Below, in pieces: positions 22,440 through 33,040 of a stretch of 64,000 nt of DNA. The notes below the pieces were generated by a model. The model searched no databases. It saw nothing but the letters and a program-made list of their open reading frames with translations, and was not told where the DNA came from. The stretch covers positions 26,185,866 through 26,249,865 of the forward strand of contig NC_064846.1 in NCBI RefSeq assembly GCF_024166365.1, read 5' to 3'. The translations under genes were made by a program, and so were the position numbers. The DNA comes from Elephas maximus indicus. Its lineage: Eukaryota; Chordata; Mammalia; Proboscidea; Elephantidae. Each line of letters starts with the position of its first letter. Within the stretch, counting starts at the first letter, position 1.

Positions 22440-23168
22440 CAGGGGCTGATTATCCAATAGGCAAAGTATGCATGGTGCTTACCTTCCTCCGTGTGTAGTG
22501 AACAATTTCACGTTTTTTCACCACATCAAAGATTCTGCTTCTAGGAAAATGTAGAACAAAATTCTAACTCACAAAAAAGACTAGACTTACTGGCCTGACA
22601 GAGGCTGAAGAAACCCCAAGAGTATGACCCCCAGACACCCTTTTAGCTCAGTAATGAAGTCACTCCTGAGATTCACCCTTCAGCCAAAGATGAGACAGGC
22701 ACACAAAACAAAACGAGACTAAAGGGGCACACCAGCTCAGGGGCAAGGATGAGAAGGCAGGAGGGGATAGGAAAGCTGGTTATAGGGAACCCAAGGTTTA
22801 TAAGGGAGACCGTTGACACAGTGTGGGATTTTTAACCAATGTCATAAAACAATACGTGTACTGTTCAGTGAGAAACTAGTTTGTTCGGTAAACCTTCATC
22901 TAAACTACAATAAAGAAATAAAATAAAAACATCCCGCTTCTGGGTATGACTGGGATCTGTCTCTCAACCCCACAGCACCTTCCTACAAAATCAAAACCTC
23001 TTTTCAAATTTTCAATCCCTGATTTACTAATCTGTAGTGAACAATTTCACATGGGTCTTGCCACATCTTTGAAATGTGAAATTTCATGTGGGAAATTGTT
23101 CAGTACAGATGATCTGGTAAGCAAGGTAAGTACCATGCTTACCTTGCCCATTGGATAATCCGCCCCTG
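22440..23168. mobile_element. hAT-type DNA transposon, interrupted
   Basis: Ends are inverted repeats: CAGGGGCTGATTATCCAATA at 22440 and, on the reverse strand, CAGGGGCGGATTATCCAATG ending at 23168. The flanks CCCTCAAG (22432-22439) and CCCTGAAA (23169-23176) agree at 6 of 8 bases, as expected for a decayed 8-bp hAT target duplication. A 380-bp poly-A retroposon (22545-22928) splits it, and subterminal palindromic blocks (GTGAACAATTTCACATG) remain. Confidence 0.75.
22545..22928 (+). mobile_element. Poly-A retroposon, probable L1 3' end
   Basis: 5'-truncated copy of the family seen at 1703-2508 (GTAGAACAAAATTCTAACTC to GTAAACCTTCATCTAAACTA plus an A-rich tail). The flanks GATTCTGCTTCTAGG and CATCCCGCTTCTGGG look like a decayed target duplication. 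Confidence 0.75.
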
Positions 23169-23844
23169 CCCTGAAAGCTCTGCTTAGTCAAAAATTAGCT
23201 TAAGAATAGGCCTTCCATGTGTACTTCCATCTGCATTGATTGCCTGCTTCTCTGAATTCTCACTGCACTTTGAAGCCTGAATCACACAAAGCTGATATTC
23301 TACCATATATGTTCTTCCACTGCTCACTAATTATTTCTGGGATATTAGACCTAGCTTGCCAATTAGATGTTAATTCCATAAGAGAAGGGTCTACGTTGTA
23401 TTCTTCTTTGTGCCCTCCTCCAATACATAAATTATGATCTTTCACTTTGAAGGCTAAACAAATCTCCGAATACAGTTATCAGAGAAGAGTGACGGCTCTT
23501 TTACCAGAAATTACATAAGCGGACCAGCCATCCTTGGGACTTGCTTCCCTTTTGAACTGTTTTTTTCCTCCAAGGGATAAGAAGCACTATACTTTCTTGT
23601 GTGCATCACTCTTTAAGAGCCGAATTAGCTTGTTAGACCAGATTAGTTAGTGGGTGACAGTAGTCACCTAACAAAGAACAAGTTCCTGAGGATTATGCTA
23701 GGGGTAGATAAGGTTTGAGAGAATTAGGGCAGAGGGTAAGAGTGAAAGGCCCTAGAAGGAGGCACTATGTGAAGGCAAGCTCAGGGGGGTGTCACAGGTA
23801 GCCAAGGGGAAACACGTGTTTTCAGTGTCCTTGTGTGGTTGGGA

Positions 23845-24047
23845 AGTCCGTGGGTGGTGCAAATGGTTAATGTGCTCAGCTGCTAACTGAAAGGTCGGAG
23901 GTTCGAATTTACTCGGAGGTGCCTCAGAAGAAAGACCCGGTGATCTACTTCTTAAAAAAATCAGCCATTGCAAACCCTGTGGAGCATAGTTCTACTCTGA
24001 CACACATGGGGTTGCCAGGAGTTGGAATCGACTTGATGGCAACTGCT
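23845..24047 (+). mobile_element. AfroSINE, diverged subfamily
   Basis: GTCCGTGGGTGGTGCAAATG start, GGTTCGAATTTACTCGGAGG B-box region and GTTGGAATCGACTTGATGGC tail. It is a distinct subfamily also seen at 38738-38941 and 45683-46100. Confidence 0.9.
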
Positions 24048-24281
24048 TGTGTGTTTTGGGAGTGGGGGAAGAGACATGGAAAGGGAGGAGAGTGGAGAAG
24101 TACCAGACAAACTCCTTTCATTATGTCACTATTTTGCTTAGAAAAGGCCGTTTTAACCAGTGGAGGGAAATGGGATCAAGGATGTTCCAAAAAACATGTA
24201 ACACCCACATATTTTTCTACTTGACTTTGAAACTATTTTTTTTTTAATTTTCATTTGAATATAAGTCTGTAGGAGTAAAGA

Positions 24282-24389
24282 TGTGGCAGTCTATTTCTGC
24301 AAGAATTACAGCCTTAGAAACCCTATAGGGCGGTTCTACTCTATCCTATAAGGTCGATATGAGTTGGAACTGACTTGACAGCAACCGAT
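24282..24389 (+). mobile_element. AfroSINE 3' half
   Basis: GTGGCAGTCTATTTCTGCAA through GAACTGACTTGACAGCAACC. The 5' half is missing. Confidence 0.85.
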
Positions 24390-24755
24390 TTTAGTCAAAA
24401 CTACCCAAACAATTTCACGTGAGCTGTTTATAGTCTCATCAGGCACCTTTTGATTATAATTTGACTTCTTGTGCACATTTTCCTTCTGTGAGAAAATTTG
24501 CTCACCAGTTTCATGGTCTTGGCAGTTGTATTTTTCATGAAAAAAAAGACAGAATAAATGAGAATTTTGATTTATGTTTTCTCGTCGTCACCCTGAAGGA
24601 TGGACCTCCCGCCCCAGGCCACTTTAGGTCGGATGTGGCGTCTCATGGCACACCACACACCAAGGGAACTGAGAAAAACTTTATGTACACAAAGAACTCC
24701 CAGGAAAAGCATGGCATGCACAAACAGTTCTGGGCTGGCTTGGACAAGGCAGAGA

Positions 24756-24914
24756 CAGTGGCTTCGGCTAGAGCTAGGGCTGCCAACCGAGAGGTGGGCA
24801 GTTTGAATCCACCAGCCGCTCCGTGGAAACCGTGTGGGGTAGCTCTACTCTATCCTGTGGGGTCGCTATGAGTCGGAATCGACTCTACCGTAACCGGTTT
24901 GGTTTGATTTGGTA
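24756..24914 (+). mobile_element. AfroSINE
   Basis: The start is altered (CAGTGGCTTCGGCTAGAGCT), then GGCTGCCAACCGAGAGGTGG and a normal tail with GAATCGACTCTACCG. Confidence 0.88.
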
Positions 24915-26020
24915 AGGGGGTCGGGCTGGGGAAAGGTTTTGGTGCGCGCGGCAGATTTGAACATTTGAAATTTCCCATCAGGCTCAGGCTGAGGAGTTTC
25001 AAATTTTAAGTTTCCCGCTCACATCTAAAGGCGGGAGCAACATAGGCTTTCTTAACAGCCTGTCCAGAACTAAGGCCAATCCATGAATGGTTGTCCACGA
25101 TTTTGAATGATAAACTTTACATGTTTGTTATTTTGATTATTCGCTTTTCCAAAAAATTTTATTTTCGGGACCAGAAGCAAAGGGCATACTGGGTAGACTA
25201 TATCCCATTCACGCGCAGGCAATTATGTCTCTAAAGGGTGGTCACCTGTCTTTATAGGTGATTCAAGTGACATTTTGGGAAAATTAATCTGGGAATGGGA
25301 ATCGTATGCAGGTTACTGCAATGACAAATACCTGAGAAAACAGCTGGTGGCAGTCTAGATAAGATACAAGAAACTAGTTCGAATCGGAACCATTGGTAGG
25401 GTTCAGCGACTGACGGGATTTATGTGTATGTTAACGAACGCAAGAGGTAAAATTTCAAGTTTGAGTAATTTTTGCGAGCCAGAGGAAAATTGGGAAAGGA
25501 AACTTTCTTTACAGCTCTGAACGCAATATATATATATATTTTTAATGTGTATACAAGCAGTATCTTGACAAGTGTTTTTCTTAACATTTAAAAATTATTA
25601 TAGGCATCCCTATGCAGTTAGGAATAACAAGGAGATGCAAGCAAAGCCATATGCTTAAAACAAATTTGGTGAAATGAACCAATTATTTAAATAAGCTGAC
25701 TTTATTCCTTTAACTCATTTGGTTTATGTCTCCACCTCATACAGTGTTTTTTTTACAATTTTTTTTTAATGGTGCCTCTAGCCGTTACACCCGGAATTCA
25801 TGTTAGATTTAGGGATTGCAACCCGGTGTCGCACTGCACTCTTGCTGAGAAGGTCCACAACCGCGCGCAGGAACCCGGCCGTCGCCGGCTGCCGCGCGCC
25901 ACTGCCTTCGCGGGTCTGTCAAGCGGTGCTCAGGTGCCCCGCCCGCCCTCGTGCAGCCGTTAGGAAAGATACCCGGATGTGCGGGGGCGGAGTCGGCAGC
26001 TACCCGTGAGGCAGCGCGCT

Positions 26021-26060
26021 GCTATATATTTGCCGGGGGGCGCTGTGAGGCGCTCATTCC
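26021..26060 (+). promoter_or_regulatory. ZNF280C: TATA box and initiator of ZNF280C
   Basis: TATATAT at 26023-26029 is followed by TCATTCC, a match to the initiator pattern YYANWYY, with its A at 26056. The 33-bp spacing from the first T is close to the classical TATA-to-start distance. The start site is an inference from these two elements. Confidence 0.65.
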
Positions 26061-26214
26061 GCGCTAGGAGCCGCAGCTGCTGCGTGTCTATCGGCGGTGC
26101 CGCTGACTCTCCGTCAGCGGCAGCCTCGACCGCGTAGCGTTTTCGCGCTCCTTCCGTTCCTTCTCTACTTTCTCCTCATCAGAAGCCTTAGTCAGGCGAT
26201 CTGTTCTGCTCGTG
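26056..26214 (+). other. ZNF280C: ZNF280C exon 1, noncoding (predicted)
   Basis: The predicted first exon runs from the initiator A to a strong donor, TCGTG|GTAAGC, at 26214/26215. It contains no ATG, so it would be pure 5' UTR. A perfect 9-bp GC-rich stem (GCCGCTGAC at 26099-26107 with GTCAGCGGC at 26113-26121, 5-nt loop) could form in the leader. The left end is uncertain by some tens of bases. Confidence 0.65.
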
Positions 26215-26354
26215 GTAAGCGTCCGCCGCCTCAGCGCGCGCCGCGCGAAAGCAGTCAGCGGCTCTCCCTCACGGCCGCGGGACCACCGCGAGGGTAGCGG
26301 GCTGAAGGACGCGATGCTGGCGCGAATCTCCGGGAGCTCCCAAGGCGCGGGGGA

Positions 26355-26660
26355 AGGGACGGGGGGCGGGGGCGGTGGGGCGCGGGGCGGTGCGGGGCGG
26401 TGGGGGACGGTGCGGGGCGGTGGGGGACGGTGCGGGGCGGTACGGCGCGGCGGGGGGCGGTGGGGAACGGTGCGGGCGGTACGGCGCGGCGGGGGGCGGT
26501 GCGGGGTGGCACGGGGCGGCGGGGGGCGGTACGGCGCGGCGCAGCGGGGGGGCGGTGCGGGGCGGCGCGGCGCGGCGGGGGGCGGTGCGGGGCGGTGCGG
26601 CGCGGCGGGGGACGGCGCGGCGCGGCGCGGCGCGGCGGGGCGGGGCGGGGCGGCGCGGTG
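26355..26660 (+). repeat. G-rich GC minisatellite in intron 1
   Basis: Irregular repetition of GGGGCGGTGC, GGGGGACGGTGC and GGCGCGGC units for about 300 bp. G lies on the + (non-template) strand, starting about 140 bp after the exon 1 donor. Long frames in both directions are a product of the low-complexity composition. Confidence 0.92.
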
Positions 26661-26949
26661 AACGGGCCACCATCTTGCGCAGGCCTTAGCGAGGGAGGCG
26701 TCCCTAGTCGAAGCTGTTCGGCTCCGGCCGGGGGGCTGCGGCCTCGCCGCCTTGTCAGCTACACAGGCCGCGACGCCTCAGCCGTGCAGGCGGTGGCCAC
26801 CTCACGCTCTGCCACCGCCGCCTTCGCCTCCACACCTCCCCTTCTAGGGCCTGTGTGCGTCTTTGCACCCAGCGTGGTTTTGGCTTTTTTTTTCTGTAGA
26901 CTGCTCCCTTTCATCTTTTGTACGTTTGATGTAGGTGTTTGACGAGACC

Positions 26950-28179
26950 CGCCCACCCCAAGGTCTCTTTAGTCAGAGGATAAGAGACCGGAGGGCGTTT
27001 CAAACTTTTTCAGGCATTGAGACCCCTGAGGCCTCTCCTTTCTGCCCGGGTTCTCCTTACCCAGGTGACCAGCCGTTCCATTCTTGTTCTTTCCGAAGGC
27101 CCTTCCCTCCTCCGTCATAGAAATCATGCTCTGTCCCGTTATTGTCTGGAGGAGAAGAGCCCTGAGGAGAAACGAGTTAGATAAAACAATTTTCTTATAG
27201 TGAGCTTTGCAGGTTTTACTTCGTGAGACTGAAAAAATTACCTCATTTTGCGGCTTGATCCTGCTTTAAGAGATGGAGTTCCTCTTTTCTTGAGTTTTGA
27301 TGCATCTAAGAAGAAATCTGAGGGAAAATGTCAAAGTAAACCAGCTCCTACAAGCATAGAAGACCTTGATCCAAGGAATTCTTTGTTTGCAAAGATTTGT
27401 TAATTAAAATAAAAAATCTGTGAACTTAAAATTTTGTTTTCTTTTCTGGTTTGGAATGTGAGTCTTAATGTCTTTTAGTGCCATTAAACTTAAAATGGAA
27501 ACCTAGAAGTAGAGTTTTAAGTTACAAAAGCCTCTTGAACATTTGTGAGATGTCCCACTTTGGGAGTTACTGTGCAAACTCAAACGGTCTCTTTAAAGCA
27601 GAGACTTCACTGATGTTGTGAAGGCACTGATGTGCTTTTAAAAATTAAGCTAGGGCTTTGTGTGCCCTTGATGTGTTAACACCAGTACACCTTCCATTAC
27701 ATGGTAGAAATTCAACGGGCTATTCAGGTTTTCAAAATGTTTGGAAATAAGAACATACTATTATTTGAATGGTAAAAAGTTGAGAGGAAATAAAATCTTA
27801 AAAATAAAAACAAAAGACAGAAGAACTGAACAGTATTAAGAGTTTTTAGGTGAGCCTCCTTGCCTATTCTTCTTAACCACCTCCCAACCGCCCCCCCCCC
27901 AAAAAAAATTAGGCACATAGTGCTTCTATTAATGATCCTAAGTTTGATCCCTTGGGTAAGGATGACAGTCCATTTCCATTGTAAGAGTTTTACTTTGCAA
28001 TTAGGAAGCAATTAATGATCTGATAAACATGTAGTAGAGAGCTGTCCACTAGAAATGGGTGTTTGGAAGTTAGGAAGAAGGAGGGGAGGCAATTTTGGAG
28101 GAGAGGACTAACCTATCTAGGGAACTTGGAATTGCCGCTCCCAGCTTGCATCAGGGTTTTAGATGGCTAGGGGAAAGGA
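26950..28179. other. ZNF280C: ZNF280C intron 1, first part
   Basis: No coding sequence or clear repeat family is recognised. There are C- and A-runs near 27893-27908. Confidence 0.5.
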
Positions 28180-28180
28180 A

Positions 28181-28340
28181 GGAAACCCTGGTGGCATAGT
28201 GGTAAAGTGCTGTGGCTGCTAACCAAAGGGTCAGCAGTTCGAATCCACCAGGCGCTCCCTGGAAACTCTATGGGGCAGTTCTACTCTGTCCTATAGGATC
28301 GCCATGAGTCAGAAATACGGCACTGGGTTGGTTTGTTTGT
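28181..28340 (+). mobile_element. AfroSINE
   Basis: GGAAACCCTGGTGGCATAGT start to GCACTGGGTTGGTTTG tail, with GTTCGAATCCACCAGGCGCT intact. Confidence 0.95.
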
Positions 28341-28388
28341 TTTTGGTTAGGGGAAAGAAGGCTGAAAGTAGGAGACATAAGATTGAGA

Positions 28389-28470
28389 CTGCCTCCTTTG
28401 CAGGTTTGCCTAGGGCCCTTACAGCAGTACTTTGCCTCCTTTGTGAGTTTGCCTAGGGCCCTTATACCAG
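28389..28470 (+). repeat. Short tandem duplication
   Basis: GCCTCCTTTGCAGGTTTGCC followed by TAGGGCCCTTA recurs once directly downstream with minor changes. Confidence 0.8.
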
Positions 28471-28991
28471 TAGTGAGCTAACATACATGGAAAAGTTCTG
28501 ATGTCGGGGGACTCCAAATCTCAGCTTCCCCAGTTCAACCCGTTCTCCCCAGTTAGGTTATCTAGTCCAGTCTGGCTTGTTAAGCCCAGTGTTTAATTAC
28601 TCAGCTTTGGCTTTTTTAGTAGGGGAGACAGGACAAGGAAAGATAGAATTTTGTACCCTCCTGTCTCCCACCTGTTTTCCTTGTTTAAGGGGACGTTTAG
28701 AACCATACCAAGAATTTTTTTGTTGCTGTCATACTAATTGTGTGGGAGAAATACCTAAATGGAATAGCAATTTTTGTGAGTAGAAAGTAACCTATATTTT
28801 TAAGATGCAGAATATTGGAAATTTATATTGAACGGAGTTTGTTATTTTTCAAAAGTAACTTCAAGGAACAGAAATATTTATGAGTTATATTCACTAAATA
28901 TATAATTCTGATTTTTTTTTTTTTTGGTACTCTTTTTCTGCTCCAGAGAAGGAGCAGGATATTTTGTTTTCAGTCAGGTTGTTTTAAGTAA

Positions 28992-29195
28992 AGGAACCCT
29001 GGTGGTGCAATGGTTAAGCGCTCAGCTGCTAATCAAAAGGCTGGTGATTTGAACCCACTAGTCTGCTTCCTGGGAGAAGAATGTGGCAGTCTACTTCTGT
29101 AAAGATTTACAGCCTTGAAAACCCCATGGGGCAGTTCTACTCTGTCCTGTAGGGTCACTCTGAGTCAAACTCAACTCAGTGGCAGTGGGTCTGGA
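28992..29195 (+). mobile_element. AfroSINE, long subfamily
   Basis: GGAACCCTGGTGGTGCAATG start, long internal segment GGGAGAAGAATGTGGCAGTC, tail GGCAGTGGGTCTGG. Confidence 0.93.
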
Positions 29196-29869
29196 TCTTG
29201 GGTATTTTAAGTGACTCAGAAAAACTTACTTAGTAATTTGTATTAAAAATGTGTATTTAGACTGATTTGTTCTCTGCAAAGCAATTTTCTTTTAAGGAAT
29301 CTTTCTATTAACTGTCAGGAAAAGCAGTCATCATTATGTACCATCTGGGTCCGACAGACCATTTTTATTTTGTTATATTTTTGTGTCATTTTACAAATAC
29401 TTTACAGAAAAACAGTGAAAAACTAATATTAGATGTGTAATAAGAAATTAGACATGGGAACCTTCTTTACATGTTCTTAGAAGAATGTAAAGCAGATTTG
29501 AGAATCTGTTTTCTATTACGACAGATAGTAAAGGAATTTGCAAAAGTACAAAATAATGTCACCCTACCCGACTAAATTTGCTGTTATTTTAAACAAATAA
29601 ATACGTATTTATTTTCTCAGTTTCAGTTTCTAATATGGTATCAATATAAATGTAACCAACATAAGCGAAGAGCTCCTGAGACCAAAAAGTTTTGAGAACT
29701 GCTAATCTGGCTTGCTTTATTTGTGACAGCAGTGAATTCTTTACATGAACTAGAATTTTTTTTTTCTCTTTAGTGCTTATACTTATCAACTTGTGGTATG
29801 GCATTAGGTAAAGAAAGAAAAATTAAGCAAAACAGTGGAAAGTACTACTCAGGGATTTTTTATGTGTTT

Positions 29870-30020
29870 TATTTAATCTTCACAGTAAAGTGGAGAAACT
29901 ATTAAGGGTCAAATAGGTTGATTAATCTTCCTATAGACTTGGCAGCCAGGAAATGGTAAAGCCCAAATTCCCACTTATGTTTTTCAGCCGCTATGTCCAC
30001 TTTTCCCACCATGGCACTCT
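29870..30020 (+). mobile_element. MIR fragment
   Basis: AATCTTCACAGTAAAGTGGA, GTCAAATAGGTTGATTAATC and GGCAGCCAGGAAATGG follow the MIR 3' order. Diverged. Confidence 0.45.
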
Positions 30021-30199
30021 GCTTTTTTAACTTAACATTTTTTTTTGGTGGAGAAGGTTCATTCTTATAAAATGGGAATTAATTCATAGTATATACTTCC
30101 TGAGGTTACTTTAGGAGTTCATAATTATAGACTATGTTATAAAACTTACATAAAATACTATACAGATTGGCTTTGAAAGACAGGTAGTTATATTTTTCC

Positions 30200-30480
30200 C
30201 CAGTTTATGTCTTTGTATGGTTAACTTTTTGAGGAACTGCCAGACAGTTTTTCGAAGGGCCTGTACCATTTTACATTCTTACCAGCAGTGCATGAGTGTT
30301 CCTATATCTCTGCATCCTTGACAAAACTTGTTATCTTGTCTTTTTGAATATACCCATTCTAGTGGGTGTGAGTGGTATCCATAAATTTGTAAAAATATTT
30401 TTGTTGTGGTAAAATACACATAACAAAGTTTACCATTTTAACCCGTTAACTTTTAAAAATGTCTTTTGTACAATGAAATC
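30200..30480 (-). mobile_element. Old L1 fragment
   Basis: TTGAGGAACTGCCAGACAGT, ACATTCTTACCAGCAGTGCA and CCCATTCTAGTGGGTGTGAG are the familiar old-L1 3' blocks. Orientation is uncertain. Confidence 0.6.
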
Positions 30481-30831
30481 TGTTTAAAAGATAGTTGAAT
30501 TATTTATATATGTGTGTATACTGAAATAAAAAATAGCAAAATGGTATTTAAATAGGCAGTCTCCAAAAAATAAATGGATTGTGCCCCAAGAGGTGTTTGA
30601 TAGTTAGTAACTTAGAATTTATTTTTTTCCCATTGAAACCATGCATTAAACATGGCGATAGTACCTCTACCTGAGTCAGTAGTTGAAGTGGAGGGTTCTT
30701 TCCTCTTCTGTTTTGGAGCAAATCTGGAGACCCTCTGGAGTTGATATTATAGGAGTTCTAATATTCCCGTTGCATATCTTTGCTGGATATTTGTTTCACT
30801 TTTGACAGCTGATTTAATCTCCCACCCCCCA

Positions 30832-30997
30832 AAAAAAAACCAAACCTGGTGCCATAGAGTGGATTCTGACTTAGTGACCCTAAAGGACAGAGTAAAACTG
30901 CCCCATAAGTTTTCCAAGGAGCGCCTGGTGGCTTTGAACTGCCGACCTTCTGGTTAGCAGCTGTAGCTCTTAACCACTACACCACCAGGGTTTCCTG
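30832..30997 (-). mobile_element. AfroSINE
   Basis: Minus-strand copy from the CCAAACCTGGTGCCATAGAG tail to ACTACACCACCAGGGTTTCC. Confidence 0.93.
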
Positions 30998-31184
30998 ATC
31001 TCCCATAGATTAAATTAAAGATTAAAGTTTGCTTTGCCACCAGAACTCTGAAGTAGTGATTTAAGGATTTTTTTTTTTGTGGTGATAGTTTTGGAGGGCT
31101 CCAACGGTTGAGATTTCAAAGGAATCCGTGAAATTTTGTCTGTTTTTTAAACTAGAACTAAATATGGTAGTTACTCTTTAGACC

Positions 31185-31370
31185 AGCATCGTCCAGTAGA
31201 AGTGTTCTGCAACTTCACTGTCCAGTACAGTAGCCACTAGTCACTTGTGGCATTTGAGCACTTGAGATGTAGCTAGTGTGACTGAGGAGCTGAATTTTTT
31301 ATTTTAATTAATTTAAATTTAAGTAGTCATGGGCTAGTGGCCACCTTACTGCATAGTGTAGCTTTAGACT
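31185..31370 (+). mobile_element. MER5A-like hAT relic
   Basis: CATCGTCCAGTAGAAGTGTT, GTAGCCACTAGTCACTTGTG and GGCCACCTTACTGCATAGTG match the ends and middle of MER5A. A second copy lies at 61545-61685. Confidence 0.75.
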
Positions 31371-32463
31371 GAAGTTATGGTTCTAATGGCATCTGAGGAT
31401 TTCTGACTTTTTAGAGTATTTATGAATGGATCGATTGGTGGTCCACTCCTTGGTGTCTCCTGTGGGCCTCAAAAGCCATTTCTATATAGGCAGTGTATAT
31501 GACTTGTGTGTATAGACCGTTTGTAAATTTAGTACTAATTTCAGAGTGTACCGATGAATATTTTATATTGTCATTTAATAAAGTGAGTTTAATATGTTTC
31601 ATAGGCTGTGCAGTTGTGACCCTTAAAAAATATGCCGTATTCTTGGTAGCAGTAGATCTTAATGCTGAGGAAGAATTGTCATGTATTTATCTACTTGACA
31701 CATGCATTACGCTAATTCTAGAAAGAAATCTGAATAGTCAAACCTCAGAACTACGGAAATTTACTTAAATACAAAATTCAGTAAAGTAATTGAGACATTT
31801 ATACCAGTAACAACTTCTAGAATTAAAGTAATGTTTTTTCCTTTTGGACTAATTCAGTCCAAATAATTTAAAACTGGAAAAATCAGAGAAGCTTGCTTTT
31901 GCCAGTCTGAGGATAAAGACAAATGTGAAGATTCAATTCACTCTCTATATCCTAATATTCTAGGCTTCTAATGTCTATTTTTGGCCTTTTTTTGTTTTAT
32001 AACAAACAGTATTTTAAAGAAATATTATTTTGTAAAATAGTTTTGTGTGTGTATGAAAATCCAGAACACAAATTCCTGTTTTAGATAAAGCAATTCAAAT
32101 GTATTTTGACAATGTTTATTGTAACAGCTTAAAAAAAAAAAAAACCCAAAGAACAAGAACAGACATATTAGCTTGTAAACTTCTAAAGGCAAGGATTATG
32201 ACTTACTACTCATCTTTGTTTTTTTTCCCCTAAACTTAGCTCATTACCTTGTGCACAGAAGGCAGAGTAATAATTTTTTTCAATGAACTAATCTATGATA
32301 AAATAGATCAAACTAATTTTCTGTTCCTTTTCAGTTAAAGTTGATGAGAAACCAGAAAAATATAAACTAAAAATTTTATTAAACTTACGTTTCTTATAAC
32401 AATAATTACATTTATTTCTGAAATGTGAAGAATAGGTAACAGTTAAAGATTAATGTCACTTAA

Positions 32464-32778
32464 CATTTCAAAATTCAGGTTTACTAAAACAGGAACACTA
32501 TAGAGTGATTACTCATTTTTACAAAGAATGCCTTTAAATATTTGTAATTACATATTTAATTGAATCTTTTCTACTCCAAAAAGATCATTTTTTTAGTTTG
32601 ATATGTTCCACAATTGGTTTATTTCTGAATGAACTCAAACTTAGTAAATAACATGCTGAATTATTAAGCATTTACTTGAAATCTAATGATTAAATTACAG
32701 ATATTTAAAGGCATTCTTTGTAAAAATGAGTAATCACCCTATAGTGTTCCTGTTTTAGTAAACCCGAATTTTTAAATG
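32464..32778. repeat. Near-perfect 86-bp hairpin in intron 1
   Basis: Arm 32464-32549 and arm 32693-32778 are reverse complements with only 4 mismatches in 86, separated by 143 bp. Both contain GAATGCCTTTAAATAT and TTTACTAAAACAGGAACACT. No target duplication or known transposon terminus was recognised. It could be a palindromic DNA-transposon remnant. Confidence 0.9.
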
Positions 32779-32975
32779 AAATCCACTGTAATAGATATAT
32801 TTATAGGGAGGAAAACAGATCTATTTGCTACCTTGTCAGGAGTTGCATGGTAAGTTTGCTAGAGATCAAAATGAGACCTAAGGATTTCTGAGACTCAAGT
32901 TTTAGGTTTTCAATATCTGGTTTGGTATTTAAAGTGACTCTTAAAACTGACTGATGGTCGTGTGTTGGTACTTAG

Positions 32976-33040
32976 GTGGTAATTTAAAGAAAGTCAACTC
33001 TGCAACTTGATGGACGACGACAACTCTTCGCAACCAAAAA
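32976..33040 (+). CDS. ZNF280C: ZNF280C exon 2, start-codon exon
   Basis: The acceptor ACTTAG (ending 32975) is weak, with a poor pyrimidine tract, and the donor AAAAA|GTAAGT is strong. The ATG at 33010 begins the frame [10 protein letters not shown], which matches the human ZNF280C start MDDDKPFQPK as I recall it. The remaining base joins exon 3 in phase 1. The context TTGATGG has T at -3, so this start is not optimal. Confidence 0.85.

Larger units (their letters stand above)
25850..26720 (+). promoter_or_regulatory. ZNF280C: CpG island of ZNF280C
   Basis: CpG dinucleotides, rare elsewhere in the window, become dense here and surround the TATA box, exon 1 and the start of intron 1. A GGGGGCGG GC box lies at 25983-25990. 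A YY1-type motif (reverse strand AAGATGGTGGC) lies about 26663-26673, downstream of the predicted start. Confidence 0.85.

Noticed and set aside
1..25800. A search for the expected X-linked neighbour SLC25A14
   Set aside because: No mitochondrial-carrier exon was recognised on either strand; if synteny holds, it lies beyond the left edge.
26212..26942. Long frames (up to 180 codons) on both strands through the minisatellite
   Set aside because: Gly/Arg/Ala or Pro/Arg/Ala low-complexity products of the GC repeat; open in several frames at once.
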